A DNA stretch of 64,000 nucleotides from Escallonia rubra. Taxonomy: Eukaryota; Streptophyta; Magnoliopsida; Escalloniales; Escalloniaceae. The notes under the pieces are model-generated. The model made no database searches and was not told the DNA's origin. It was given only the letters and a program-made list of their open reading frames with translations. The stretch covers positions 62,001 to 126,000 of the forward strand of contig JAVXUO010003080.1 in the NCBI GenBank assembly GCA_033065855.1, read 5' to 3'. The position numbers were made by a program, and so were the translations under genes. Below, one piece after another: positions 32,031 through 44,710 of the stretch (position 1 is the stretch's first letter; every line of letters starts with the position of its first letter).

Positions 32031-33104
32031 AGGGCAAATTACACTTATATATGCCTGAGGTTAGGGTATAATTACAGGCGAGGATAATAATTTGGACAAA
32101 TTATACCTATGTCCGTTGACGAGACGGAATACAAAAAAATCCTAACGGTTTTAGCGAAAACTCTTTATTGCCCCTAATTAAAATTAAAATTCCATGTTTC
32201 TTTTTATCATTTTTTTCTATCCTTTCTCTCTCCAATTCACTCTCAGATTCAATCTCCCCGCCCCTCCCCTCTCCCCACCCCGTTGTCGCACGCTCACCCT
32301 ACGTGGACGCCGCCCCCGCTCTTCCCCCCGCACGCCGCCGTTGTCCCTCCCTCCCCACCATGCCGCAAGATCCCTCTCTGCCACAAGACACCTCTCTGAC
32401 CCACCGTGAATCGCCCATCTCTATCTCTCTCTCTCTCTCTCATGCCATGACTCGGAATCACATAAGGTGTTGTGCTTGGGTTTTTTAATTGATGGTGGGT
32501 TTTGGTTTGGGAAGAAAGAAGAGTGGCTTATGGTGGTGGTGCGGGGTGGTGGGTTATAGCGGCGGTGCACTTATGGCAATGGAACGGCTGGCGGCGTGGG
32601 GTGATGGAGCTGCCGGCGTAGGGCGAGGGAAGAGGCTGCTGCGGGGGCGAGGTAGGGGGAGAGAAGAGATGGAGGGGGATTTCAGTGAAACCCTAATTTG
32701 CAGATTAGGGATTTCAGTGAAACCCTAATTTGCAAATTAGGGTTTCAACGATTTCATTGAGAAAATTAGGGATTTCAGTGAAACCCTAATTTGCAAATTA
32801 GGGTTTCTAATTAAGATAGAGAACAATTTTAGGGTTTTAAAACCCTAATCTTTAAATTAAGGATTGAAATCTTAATTTAAAATTTTTAAGAGTATCCAGT
32901 ATATACAATACAAGGGGTAGTATCGTTATTTTAAAAATACGTATTGATGACATCATAAAAAGTACACTTTTTTTTACGGAACCCTGACGGATGGACACGG
33001 CTGATACATCTTAAAGGTGTTTGGTCACGAAATGTTACATTTTGAAACTTGTTGTCCTTGACTGTAATTATGCCCTAACCTCAAAGACATATGTGTAATT
33101 TGCC
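32031..33104. mobile_element. Non-autonomous Mutator-like element 2
   Basis: The ends GGGCAAATTACACTTATATA and ...ATATGTGTAATTTGCC are inverted repeats related to element 1. Flanks AAATATAAT and AAATATAAC match at 8 of 9 positions. The interior holds a CT/GC-rich tract, GCTGCCGGCG words shared with element 1, and palindromic CCCTAATTTGCAAATTAGGG repeats around 32690-32810. There is no transposase. Confidence 0.75.
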
Positions 33105-35050
33105 AAATATAACATATACTATGACACGCTTAGAATTTCCTAAAATAAATTACAAGTTTCCCTTTTTAATCTCCCAACTAAAATAAGAAATAAATACGGA
33201 ACATGAGGTCTCATCGGGCGTTTTTCTCAACTGGACAAAAAATGACTGCTCATTAAGTTTCAGGTGACATTTCTCCCACTGTAACTCTAAATTCCAATTA
33301 AGCTATCTCTTTTACAACTTCATCTCTGTCCAAATTATAATATTCATACTCTGCAACAAATCGATCAATTCAGATTCAATCTAAGTCAACTAAAGAGTAT
33401 GAGGTACCACACATGATTTACCACCTTTATCGAACCCTCAACTAATGAGTATCCCGAAAAGAAAGAACGATACAAAACAAAACTACATTACAATCTCTTG
33501 TACATAATGTTTCTGCCCCCAGGAGGAACTGCATTAGGTTCATATGATTCCATCGAAAGCTCAAGAGCATATACACACTTCTTATACGTAACACTTAAGA
33601 AATGCAAAACAACAAATCCTTGCAACAATTCAGAACAATCAAATTCTTGGTTCGGTTTGGTTCACGGTTCACATTATTTTTGAAACCGATTCCAAACTGA
33701 ACCGAACCGACTTATGATGTGTTAATATATTTTTAGTAACATTTCATTGATAATTACACATATAAGGTACTAAGCAACTCCAAATAAACAAATCTTGAAA
33801 GTTAAAAGAAACGAAAATATTAACAACACTTAGAACACAAAAATTTTGTAACCAATATCTAGTTTATATTTACTCATTCTTTCTCATTCATCAATGAAAA
33901 CTTATATATCGAATGAAACAAGACTATATGGAATTTGGAAAAAATATAACTTCAATTAGTAGTGTGCAAAGGAACAACGTCTTTAAGTGGACAAACCGAT
34001 CTAAACCGACTAAGCCAAACCGTTTAAACCAACCAAACCGAACCGTCCAAACTGATGGTGTTTGGTTTGGTTCGGTTCACAATTTTTCAAACCGAGGGGT
34101 AACGGTTCGGTTTGTTGTTTGACTTCCAAACTGAACCAAACCGAACTGTGCTCACCCCTAGTTGTGGGGGTTGGGAAGATGATTAATTAGGGGAGAGAGA
34201 AAGCGTTGAGGAGATGACGCGGAGGGCTGAGTGTTAGTTATTGGTACTATTTGGAGCTGATGTGGATATAAGGTAGATTTCATCGGGAAAATGATAATTT
34301 TGCCCTTAAATTTTTAACAGACGTATGGTCATAGACCAGTTTGACCGCCATTCGATGCTAGATACCAAGATCTTAAACGTTTTTTTTTATGTTGGGTGCC
34401 AAAATTAGAATGATAGAGTGCTGGGTGCAATTGACCCTTAAGTATGAGGTGGTGAGTAAAATTAATCTGAAAATAAACATTTCTTGCTTTCTTGTTTTTA
34501 TCATTTAAGGACCACTTTTTTTGGTTGCAAGTGATGATGACAAAATAATTCAACAAACATATTGTTTTAAAAGTGAGCATTATATACATTGAACCTAAGA
34601 TACTTCCCACTTTGGAGCGCTAAAAAATAAGAGATTGAAAATGAATGTTTCTTTCTTTCTTGGTTTTATCGTGTTAAGGACCACTTTTTGTCGTCGCAAG
34701 TGATGCTGACAAAATAATCAACAAACATATTTTAAAAGAGAGCAACACATACATTTGAACTTAAGATATTTCTCACACGGAACTAACATGTTCCCAAATC
34801 AAGTTCAAAACGGACTAAATCACATATGTAACGCTCTCCCTTTTATTTTCACAAATGGTAAAAATAAATTTTACCTCACAAATGATAAAAGCTGGGGATG
34901 AGTCATCAATAGCTGTAGTCAAATACCATCCAGTCTTTGTCTCGTGAATCTATAGCAATTAACTTAAAAGAGTACGGTTCCTACTCGTTTTAGGCTTATC
35001 TTAAAGGTACAATTCCTATTCCTTCTAGGGTTTGAACTTTTCCCAAACTC
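33105..35050. other. Spacer with AACCG-rich element and a local duplication
   Basis: About 33950-34163 is rich in AACCGAACCG-type words and ends TGTGCTCACCCCTA, the terminus of a common small hAT-like element; a second partial AACCG patch lies near 33650-33710. Segments 34479-34612 and 34649-34779 are diverged direct repeats sharing AAGGACCACTTTTT. No gene is seen. Confidence 0.55.
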
Positions 35051-35052
35051 AA

Positions 35053-35060
35053 CTATAAAT
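35053..35060 (+). promoter_or_regulatory. TATA box of the F-box gene
   Basis: TATAAATA lies 96 bp upstream of the start codon at 35149, a usual distance for a plant core promoter with a short leader. Confidence 0.6.
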
Positions 35061-35148
35061 ACAAACAGATTGTCTCTTTGCAAGGGACCTGGTAGGCCTT
35101 TAGGATCCTTTTTTATCAAAGCCTTTTGCTTTTCCGAGCAGATCGAAT

Positions 35149-36255
35149 ATGACGAACTATAGGGCAATAGAAGAGGAACTTGCAGACGAAATTAGAGACT
35201 GGACTGGACTTCCTACCGATATCTTGAATTTAATCATATCACGTCTTTATTTTCCTACCGAAATCAGCCGTTTTCGTGGTGTCTGTACTGCATGGAAATC
35301 AATTCCAGCTCCATTGGTTCGATCCCAATGGCTCATGTCTAAACCGCCTATAGGCACGAGACTCAACTTTTTCCACCCACTTTACTGTAAACCTTACTCC
35401 ATGGAAATTCCCGAGTTAGAATTTGCAAAGGTGCGATTTTCAAAAGATGGTTGGCTACTGATGTCTGATAGAGACGTTAATTTCTTCTACAATCCATTTA
35501 CTAGAGCGAAAGTCGAATTACCTGATTTACCTCAAGGTTATAATAAGTTCAGAGTGATGATCTTTACAGCACCTCCCACATCCTCGGATTGTGCAGTTTT
35601 TGGGGTTAACCCTCTTTTTGACGAGGTTGTTTGTATATCAACCATTGTCCGCGGAGAGGGCAGTTGGAATGTAAACATATTTCACAACAACATACCCATG
35701 TTTCCTTCACCTTGCAATCCAGTTTTCTGTAATGGACTGTTGTACTGCTTGGGCCGAGATGGCAAATTAGGCGTGTTTGATTGCGAGGAAGGTAAGTGGA
35801 GAGTTCTAGACAAACCCGAAAAAGCGCCTTTTGATTCGGTGTATGAAAACTTTCTCATGAAATGCGAGGAGGATATAATGTCCGTCTTTGTTGGAAAGGA
35901 GGGATTTAAGCGCGGGGCAAAGATTTCCGTGTTCAGATTGGATCGTGTAAAGATGGAGTGGCAAGAAATTAAGGAATTGGGTGACAAGATGCTATTTCTT
36001 AGTGATTCAACATGTCTTTCGGCAACAAGTCACATTCCTGGGATGGAGAACAAGATATATTTTCCTAAGTTGCCAAGGTTGCATGGTCGATATGGAGTGT
36101 TTTATTCTCTAGCAACCGGTATGCATCAAACGTTTGGCAATGACTTCTCGAGTACAGATTTAGGGGATACAAGGGAGCTACTAAATTGCTCTTGGATTGA
36201 GCCAAGAGACGACACTTATTCTGAAACACATCTTGACTGGCTCAAGAACCCTTAG
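35149..36255 (+). CDS. F-box / DUF295 (KIB1-4 beta-propeller) protein
   Basis: The intact single-exon ORF encodes 368 residues. The F-box is at residues about 22-60 (LPTDILNLIISRLYFPTEIS, then FRGVCTAWKSI). The DUF295 beta-propeller follows at about 85-335, with FSKDGWLLMSDRDVNFFYNP, ELPDLPQ and CNPVFCNGLLYCLGRDGKLGVFD, and the end carries the family-typical NCSWIEPR. Proteins of this type join SKP1 through the F-box and are thought to present substrates to SCF ubiquitin ligases; the substrate is unknown. Start choice is supported by a TATA box 96 bp upstream and an in-frame F-box immediately after. It is a distant paralogue of the DUF295 gene at 9887-10846. Confidence 0.92.
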   Translation: MTNYRAIEEELADEIRDWTGLPTDILNLIISRLYFPTEISRFRGVCTAWKSIPAPLVRSQWLMSKPPIGTRLNFFHPLYCKPYSMEIPELEFAKVRFSKDGWLLMSDRDVNFFYNPFTRAKVELPDLPQGYNKFRVMIFTAPPTSSDCAVFGVNPLFDEVVCISTIVRGEGSWNVNIFHNNIPMFPSPCNPVFCNGLLYCLGRDGKLGVFDCEEGKWRVLDKPEKAPFDSVYENFLMKCEEDIMSVFVGKEGFKRGAKISVFRLDRVKMEWQEIKELGDKMLFLSDSTCLSATSHIPGMENKIYFPKLPRLHGRYGVFYSLATGMHQTFGNDFSSTDLGDTRELLNCSWIEPRDDTYSETHLDWLKNP

Positions 36256-39200
36256 TTAAATCCAAAACCTTAGGAGAAGAAGCTTTTACTGTGGTTAGAG
36301 TACGTGCAATGAATTATCAACCGATTTCTTTTTTCTTGTTTTTCTTTCTTCTGGTACAATTATGGCATATCGTTAATCTTATTTTTTTGGTCTTTACAGC
36401 TTTTCTTATTATAACAGTAAGAGGTTATAGCCTTGTATCAGTTCTTATTTAGTGGCACTACGAAGTTTTGGGGGGCTTATCCCACCTGAAGGCTTCCTTT
36501 GTAGTTAGTACACTAATTAATCGTCTTCTTTTGTCAATTTCCGAAGGAGAACAATTTCTATGTTACTTCTAAGTCTTTTAACAACCAAAAAGAAGTCCCA
36601 GTGGTTGCTGTTTGACGTCGTCAAGCTAAAGGGAAACAATTAACTGTCATGATGCTAGTATGCATGTGTGCATGTATTGAGGGCGGCCGTGGTGTATGCG
36701 CATGCACTTAAGGCTTGCTTTTACATTTTTCCAATAAGCTGTTACTGATTTATTTTGCGTGTTACTCCCACAAAGGGACATGGAGCCTGTGGCTTGGGGA
36801 TAATATCGGTTGTCAGTTGAATTTCGTAGGTTGTTAAGGAATATGGTACTCGTATCAAACTTCGTTAGCAAGGCACTCCCACCGATTGGTGGAAGCTCAA
36901 ATGAGCTTTGAGCCATCCGGCCATCACCTTGATATCAATTATTTTCCTTCCAAGAATGAGAATTAATTTGTAATCACAGTAACCTGGTACCGGAGGTGTT
37001 ACCAATCATTTTAGCATAGGCTCCGTTGGACACTCGATAACTTATCATCTAAGTATGTAATATAATTGAGAAACAACTTCTTCCATACCAGAATCTTAGC
37101 GCAAGCGCTGATCTTTGGAGCAATACCATATATGAAAGTCCAAAATACTTTTGACTTTCCCTTACAACTTTTGATCCTTCGAGCAATACCACATGTAGAA
37201 TTCTAAAATACTTTCGACTTCCCGTTACAAATTTTTAAAAATAATACTTTTACTTCCATTCGAAAGTTTCTCAAATCGAAATACCTTAGTTATGCTTATG
37301 TTGTTGGTCGTAGGGCGGCTCCGGTGTACTTGAAGGCCGGTTTTAGCAACGGAATGTGGCACTTTCTCCGAGCAAAGGATGTAACAGGCTAGCACAAAGA
37401 GCCTGTGGTAGTGGGGTGGGCCTACAAAAATCTATCTAAACAATAATACGGAGTAATTAATACTTGATGCAATCCTAATGATGAATGCCGATCAACTTTG
37501 ATTCTTTACCGGAGGGAGACTTGGGCACAAGGATCGAGACGGGCTTGTGTTGTAGCTCACGAAATTGCGGCCGCACTTGCACCGAAATGGGCATTGCTAG
37601 GTGATGTTCATCATTTTAAGGTATTTGATTGTGGAATGTGAAGATGCCTATGAGGGATAAAGGGGGTTGAGGGAGGTCGCATAATTTGCATTAAGATTTT
37701 TCTATTTAACGACTTTGCCCTTGTATGCTTTTTTATCTTTTGTCGCTAAAAATAGTGCTTTATCTTTACACCTTTTAATGACAAACAATTTGCTTGTGGA
37801 TACCACGTAGTATGTATTAAATGAGTATATATTCTTGTAAGCTAAATAACCACCGGTACCCACCAGCACTTGGCTGTCGCAACGCCAACTACCGCCACCT
37901 GTTAGATGTTACAACCGGGAGCCATCGACGACAATTGCAGCCTGCTACTGACAGCAGACATCGCTAACTGTAGTCGTTATAGATCTCATGTCGCCGGCCC
38001 TCGCCACCTCCCGCCCAGCAGACCTCCGACCTCAACCGCAGGCCACAGCCCTATTGCTTGACATCGGCTACCTACCACTAAGTTAATTCACTGCCTTAGC
38101 AAACGTCGTTCGTTGCAGCCGCAGCTTCTGCCATCTGTCGCCTCCGTTTAATGCGGCCTGCCACCGAACATCTCCCGCCAATAGTCGCCAACTCCGTAAC
38201 ATTCATTAACCGCCAGATGCAGCAGCCGCTCACCACCCCCACCCAGAAAACCCTTTATAACCATTTATAGATGGACAACAGTGATGGTGGAAAAATCCAT
38301 GAAAAGATTGTAGCTCTTATCAAGATGGAGCTACTAAAACCAAATTGTATATCTAGCTGCCATCAAAGATCACTTCCTATAAAGGTCATACTTGCAAGTG
38401 TATAACGCGTATATGCATCCAATAAGACGCGAACTCGACTAACAGATCGAGAGTCGCGTCCACATAAAACTCGAGCGTTTTATGTTAAGTTGTTTATTAC
38501 GTAGTATAATTCAATGTCAACATCAATTTTTCTTTTTCCCATGTCGTCATAAAAATAGCATCTAAAAGGGTAGGTGAACGAGTTATGATTTTCTAGATTC
38601 TTTCTGACAAAATATATATATTTTTTCCAAACAATGTAATGCTATAAGAGAAGTTTTGAATAGAAACTGACATAATAAACCAGAGTCTAATGTAACTCAA
38701 ACCTCATTACTCTAGGATAACTTGCGTATTCAAATGCATATTTTCATTTATATACAGCACATTGACAAAATAAATTTATGGGCAAGTTCTTTATTTGCTC
38801 TCCTAGTTACTCCTCAGGCAGGCGCTAAATCAAAAATCAAATCAATCAAAGACACATACTGCCTTTAGTAAAGTAGGAGCCATATCCAATATCTAGGCTT
38901 GCATCTAACTCGTCCATCTCAGGTAGAGGCAATTAGAATAGTAATATTTGTTTAACTTAGACAAGATATGGTATTCCACGTTATCAAGAAATGACAATGG
39001 TTATTAACTGAGAGACTAACGTTTTACGAGAAAGAAAGTGGAGACTCCAAATTAATCGAGTACTTGGGGCATCCCGAGAATGTGTGTGGGGGATTTTCAG
39101 TTAAATTGAGATGAAAATAAGTATGCAGGCGACTGAAACTTTTACGATGAAGAAAGATAAAAGTAGGCGTTGGCAACGACAACTACTGCAATGGCAAATC

Positions 39201-39535
39201 CGACCTTGGAGGGGTGGGTCTTGACGAGGAGGAATAAGAAGCACATATCCACATCAAGGTTAAATTTTAGTACAAGGTATTCACAAAGAGTAAGCCAAAT
39301 AGTTACTTTAACCAGGAAGAGAAAGAGAGTGAGAAACACAGTACACACTGATTTCATAGTGACTATAATGTTTTTTTATTCCATTTTTACTGAGGAATTA
39401 CAAATGTCAAATTCAACCCAGAATAGGTTGACTCAAAGATTCTACAGGCCTGACGAATTGATCATGGGTAAATGAGAGGCCTCACAACCATGGGATTGGC
39501 CTATCCGTGCAAGCCCCTTTCAGAGGGGCTCTCAT
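36256..39535. other. Intergenic, no gene recognised
   Basis: The first 200 bp are the probable 3'UTR of the F-box gene (T-rich, AT-rich). A GC-rich CCGCCACC-type patch lies at about 37850-38260 without a convincing frame. The small ORFs on either strand have no motif. Two copies of GAGGGGCTCTCATAGA are adjacent at 39514-39550. Confidence 0.5.
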
Positions 39536-39539
39536 AGAG

Positions 39540-40700
39540 GGGCTCTCATAGACCGGCAAACACGTAAACCCGCCGGGTATGTGTAAAACTCGGTCGGGTC
39601 CGGATAAAAATGGATCGGGTATATTCTATCCGATTTTCTGGGGTAGACTTTTCTATATCCGTACCCAATCCATGCGGGTAGGGTATTACCCGCGGGTAAA
39701 AAATAAGTTTTTCAAATTTTTTAATAGATATTCCTTCCTTTTTTCCTCCTTTCTTCCTTCTTTTATTTACATAAACATTCTTCATAATTCCATTCACATA
39801 ACAATAATCTATACATTAAGATCCATTACACAACAATCATACAAGGTTTACACAAGACTGAAAATAAAATTAATCTTCTTTAATAAACAAAATAAAAATA
39901 AAAACAAAAAAAAGTTCAAGGTCATCAGATCTGGTCGACAACGGTCAACAGTAAGAGATCCATTACAACAATCACAAATTCTACACAACACAAGACTGGA
40001 AATCAAGATTAGGCTTCTTGAATAAACAAAATAAAACAAAAAAGTTCAAGATAAAATCTGGTCGGCGACGGTAAACGATAGATCTGGTCGGCGACAAAGT
40101 AGCAAACCACGACGGAGTGATGATTTGGAACCTCTGCAGTTGGTCACTTACTCGAACGGTGGTTGTGGTGGCAGATTAACGACGGTGGAGTTGCGGTAGA
40201 TTCGTGAAAGTGAGGGGAAGACGGAGTGAGGGGTGGTAGTCGATCTCAAGCGAGGGGCGAAGGCGGCAACAGAGAAGGACAGTGCGGCGGCAGCGGCAGA
40301 GAAGTGAGTTGCGGTATATCCATGAGAGTGAGTGGAAGATGGAGTGAGGGGTGACATTAGATCTCAAGTGAGGGGCGAAGGCGACAACAGAGAAGGACAG
40401 CGTGGCGGCAGCGATAGTGGCAAAGAAGTGAGTTGCGGTAGATCTGTGAAAGTGAGGGGAAGATGGAGTGAGGGGTGACAGTAGATCTCAAGTGAGGGGC
40501 GAAGGCAGTAGCAGAGAAGGACGATGCGGCGGCAGCGACAGAGAAGTGAGAAGAGGGTATGAGAAGTAAAGTAGAAAAATGAAAGTGAAGGGTTAGGGCA
40601 CCAATCGTCCTTTATATATATTTTGGAAAACGCGTAACCCGTCACCCGACCTGGACTGACCCACGGGTACCGGCAGAAAATTTCCATGTCCAGGCTCCCA
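39540..40700. mobile_element. Putative non-autonomous element with CGGGTA-rich ends
   Basis: The left end is dense in GGGTA/CCGGGT words (39560-39700) and the right end in complementary words (ACCCGTCACCCGACC, CCACGGGTACC at 40630-40670), suggesting partly inverted ends. The interior has poly-pyrimidine tracts, a diverged duplicate around AAAGTTCAAG (39850-40065), and a tandem array at 40190-40552. I could not define exact termini or target duplications, so the class is open. Confidence 0.4.
40190..40552. repeat. Tandem repeat, units of 118-124 bp, three copies
   Basis: Units begin GTTGCGGTA at 40190, 40308 and 40432. Each contains GATGGAGTGAGGGGTGACA-like and GAGGGGCGAAGGC words. The minus-strand ORFs over this array repeat the same peptide stretches and are a by-product of the array. 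Confidence 0.85.
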
Positions 40701-42150
40701 TATGGTCGTCGCACCTATTAAAAGACATGTTCAATGGACATTCAGTTTTTACTTGGATTGACAATGAAGTTAACACCATTCTCGATTATACCTTAGACAA
40801 GTAAGCTGTGGTACTTTAGAGCCGTATTTGTTTTTCACACCTCTAATGGCTCATCTTATGATGTAAAGGTTTTTTAAAAGTCTCATACTCTAAATTTACA
40901 CGCGGTAAAAGTATTAAACATTGATGCCAAGGAAGTGGGTTCGCAGTTGATATAGAGGTGCCCTAAGGAATACAGTCCAAGTAAGATGTCAAATACGCTG
41001 ATGTGGGACATAACAAGGATGGAGGAAGAGCAGAGACCAATAATTTTCTAGACAGAGCCTGAAGATGGCAGTGCTGCGAGGGCGATGGCGTGGGGTGAAT
41101 ACACGACGACAATCATCATAGTCCGATGCTTAGGTCAAGAGTCAAGGTCTTGTATGTTCCTATCTTTAGAATTCTAGAGTGAGAAAATGACCCGTACCCG
41201 ATTCTTTTATAATTTTTTCCTTAATGCAAAACTACTGTGCAATCACAACCGTCCATCTAGGTAATATAATCTATACACGTCTAAAAGGGCCTAACATTAT
41301 CGACATTGATTTTAGAACATTGCACAAACTTTTTAAGAAAATTTCACGATGTGCAAATAATGTCAACTCATCAATGTTCGATACACATGCACACCAACTG
41401 TTGCTATTACTAGTTTATACCCATTTAAAGCCTTTAATTGAAACGCAGAAGCGGGGTACAGGACTCATGAGGCTCATGACTTGAAGATTGCATGGTTGAA
41501 TGTGTCAAACATCCTTTTCAACTATGACAAAAACATTTTTTTTGTTGTGTTTCAAGTTGCCTTACTTTCCCTTATTCATAGATTTTGTCATCATCCGCGG
41601 TACACTACACAATCTATACAACATAAAGTTGAGGGTATCAACATCATTTTTGTCTTTACTTATGGTGTGCTTTAATTTGAAACCTGTTGCATTAGAGGCA
41701 TTCATCAAACTTTGGCAAGTTATTGCACGGCGAATTCTAAAGAGTACATAGCTTTGAGTTACTTTCATCTCAGTCACCCTAACGTCCGAAAGGTTAGAAT
41801 TTAAGTTGAATATATATGCTCACACAAGGAATTTTTTGAAGTGAAAATTAATGCCCATTGGGACATTTTCATTAGCTACTTACTAGGAGGGAAATAAAAG
41901 CCTGTCAGGCACATGTTTGTAGATTTTTTGGTTTCTTGGTGAGAAAGCAAAAGAATGTGCCACATTACTTGATCTCTTTCTATAAAGGGCTAAGAAAGAA
42001 TCAGGGTGGAAGCTTCCAAATTGTAAGGAGTATAGATTAGTGTTGGGTATTTTCTGGTATATAAAATTAGATACACTGTGACCTTGTACTGTCTATGCCA
42101 TGTCCTCGACGTCCAACAAAGTGTCTAATACAGAGGATCTTGTTGTAATT
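40701..42150. other. Intergenic, no gene recognised
   Basis: AT-rich. Short ORFs at 41224-41484 and 41481-41675 have no motif or codon-use signal that I can support. Confidence 0.5.
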
Positions 42151-42154
42151 ATAA

Positions 42155-43655
42155 CTGGATTTGCTACATTAACTTTAATTGTACCCTCAATCAACTTTAC
42201 ATTTTGTACAACTTTAGTATCGAAGTTTGAAAGTGTGCCAAAGAAGTATCTAATTTTGAAAAAAACTTATTAAATCAGTATATCACCCGACGGACGATGA
42301 AAGCCGCTAGAAAGTTCGAGTAGGATTGTTATTATGAAGAGAGAGAAAAAAAAAATGACATAAAACATGTTCACGTGGTCACGTGGGCCGTCTTTTTTTA
42401 TATTCCAATGCAAAATAATTATTAAATCAATGTACTCTCTCTCTCTCTCTCGCGCGCGCGCAGATTGACAAGAACAACCCCCAGTGATATCCAAACTAAA
42501 ATATGCCATAGGAGAACAATTTTGCCAAAGAACCCATCACCCAAAATCGCGCACCCAAAACCACCCCTAGTGATATCCAAACTAGAATATGCCACACAAG
42601 AACAATTTTGCCTGCAGATTTTCCCACACTTCTCAATCCCAACACTTCTATCCAAAAATGACTGCGAACTCTCAGGCAACTTCGTTCTTCAAGGCCAAGA
42701 AACCATCAACTCCACAACTCAACTTATTCTTCCTAACACACCCACTCAACCAATCTATCAAACTCCACGCTTGCTGGTTATTTGGCTCAAACCCTTTACT
42801 GCACTTGCACACGGGCGACAAGTTAATGTCACAGATCCCATAAACACCACACTTCTTATAATCGTCACACTGATCCTTAGGTGCATGCCAGAAAGAATTC
42901 CACACATTGCTTGTTTCAATCCATGTGAACCTTTTGAGTAAACCGATATGTTCCATCACTAACCTTGAGTACGATGACAAGTTCGTCAACTCAAATGAGT
43001 AGTAAATCTCATCAAGGTTCATCGCAAAGAAGAAGTTTATGAAGTATAGCGGCTTCATTTCAGGAACCCCACTGAATCTGAGCCCATTCTATGGTCCACT
43101 TCTGCACAACCTCACATCCTTCTTCATCAAAAATATTTTTGGGAAGCCTCGAGTATTAAGCTTGAACATGTGATCTCCTGTAGATGGATCGTTGCTACTT
43201 CTCCAAGATATCAAGCTTGAACATGTAACCTCTCCGCATCATTTTAGTTAGAGAGAGTTTTTTTTTTTTTTTGAAAGAAGAGCTCTCTTTTTTGTTAGAG
43301 AGAGATTTTCTTTAGAGATGAGCTTTTTTTTTTTGAGAGAGAGAGAGAGAAAGAATTTGTTTGGAGAGGAGAGTTTTTTTGGAGAGAGTGTATGTGAGAG
43401 AGTTTTTTGTTTTGTGTGTGAGAGAGAGAGAGTAAAAAAGGACGTTCGCGTGACCACGTGAATAGGCTTTATGTCATTTTTTCTCATAACAACAGTCATA
43501 TCCTTCTGACTTTCTAACGCATCCGTCGTCCGTAAATCGAGGAAATGATTTGGTATAATTTTTCAAAATTAGATACTTCTTTGACGCACATCCAAACTTT
43601 GGTACTAAAGATGTATAAAATATAAAGTTGAGAGTACAATTTTGGATTTGCCCTA
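42155..43655. mobile_element. Pack-MULE-like element with long terminal inverted repeats
   Basis: About 245 bp at the left (42155-42400) is the inverse, with moderate divergence, of 43430-43655. Shared words include CAAAGAAGTATCTAATTTTG, ATGACATAAA and TCACGTGGTCACG. Between the arms lie receptor-kinase sequence and GA microsatellites. Long inverted repeats around a captured host fragment are the form of a Pack-MULE. Exact ends and a 9-bp target repeat were not found, so the class is inferred. Confidence 0.6.
42465..43235 (-). pseudogene. S-locus-domain receptor-like kinase pseudogene (S-domain plus PAN)
   Basis: The minus-strand reading gives NGLRFSGVPEMKP, EIYYSFELTNLSSYSRLVME, RFTWIETSNVWNSFW, APKDQCDDYKKCGVYGICD and a CKCSKGFEPNNQQAW EGF-like stretch, then a PAN-type CGKICRQNCSCVAYSSLDI in another frame. 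A TAG replaces a tryptophan before NGLRFSG (near 43091). A frameshift separates S-domain and PAN. The PAN part carries an 86-bp tandem duplication (42483 and 42569). No kinase is present. Intact relatives are membrane receptor kinases; this one cannot be functional. Confidence 0.88.
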
Positions 43656-44710
43656 ATAATTAATCATTAAAAATATGACTAAAGCATGTAATCGCTTAAC
43701 CATGAAAAATTATCCACACGTATGGCTAAATAAATATATTAGGCATGCAAAATAAGCACATTATAAGCATACAAATATATATAAACAAATTGCTAAGTAT
43801 TTTAACTAGCATGCGATTTCAAAATAAATTCACGCTGGCCTGTGAGTGTCGCGACAAAATTGCTGTCATAAAGGCTTTATCGTCTCCCTACGCACGGGTT
43901 CCGACGAACGATAAACGCTCCAAGATAAAATCCAAGGCTCACAGCGCCACATTCTTTATGTGTGAGTGCACAAAAAGACTATCGAACTAGCCGATCAAGT
44001 TACCCTAAAACCAAAATATAGAAAATGTTGAGAGCATATAAAAGTAACAAGAATATGTCTTTTATGTGTGTTCTCTATAGTAAGAGTGGTCTCCTTTTAT
44101 AGTAGATTAGACTAGGGGGTTACATACACAATAAATAACAACACTAAAAAGCATTAGGAGTAAAGTTATGACAAGGTTTAATACAATAGATAACATTGTT
44201 TTTTTCAAGGCCATGTTGGCCATTTAACAGGACCATCAGTTTGCATGCCTTGTCTTTCACGGATACCCATTCAGATATTGCCTTATGCTGTAATAGTTAG
44301 TTTTATTTAATGCAAATTGCTTATTAAAAAAAGAGAAAAATTGCACATCTGCATACATTACAACTTACCGCATTTTTTTTGTCCCAGACAGTAACCTTTT
44401 GTTCCCCTGGCACCTTTGTCAGCCAGTGAAGCTCCCCCTAACAGTCTACAACTCGATAGAATCAGCAATCCACCACCGAGAAATTATTAGTCGAAGTGAA
44501 CTGGGGCATGCCTAATGTAACGAACATTATCCACAGCTGGGATTACCAAAAAAATAAATCACAAATCTGATGGAAAAATGTAAAAGTGATCCCATAATAC
44601 GCGCACATACACACACCCCCGTCCACAACACGTGCGAGCATGCATATCAACAACACCACACTAGCTGATTCTCTTTAGCTTGACGACATCATAAAAAGCA
44701 ATCATTGGGA
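43656..44710. repeat. Downstream part of the 28600-31560 relative
   Basis: Aligns with 29310-29928 and 31102-31560 and carries no transposon at the corresponding site, so it serves as the empty site for Mutator-like element 1. No gene is recognised. Confidence 0.75.

Noticed and set aside
32168-32728. Proline/serine-rich and glycine-rich ORFs
   Set aside because: Compositional by-products of the second Mutator-like element.
40148-40714. Minus-strand ORFs with repeated peptides
   Set aside because: They simply translate the 118-124-bp tandem array.
9887-43235. A self-incompatibility (S) locus, from F-box genes near S-domain receptor-kinase sequence
   Set aside because: The F-box genes are of the DUF295 type and not the S-locus F-box type, the kinase pieces are pseudogene fragments inside transposon-like repeats, and no S-RNase or SCR-like gene is seen.
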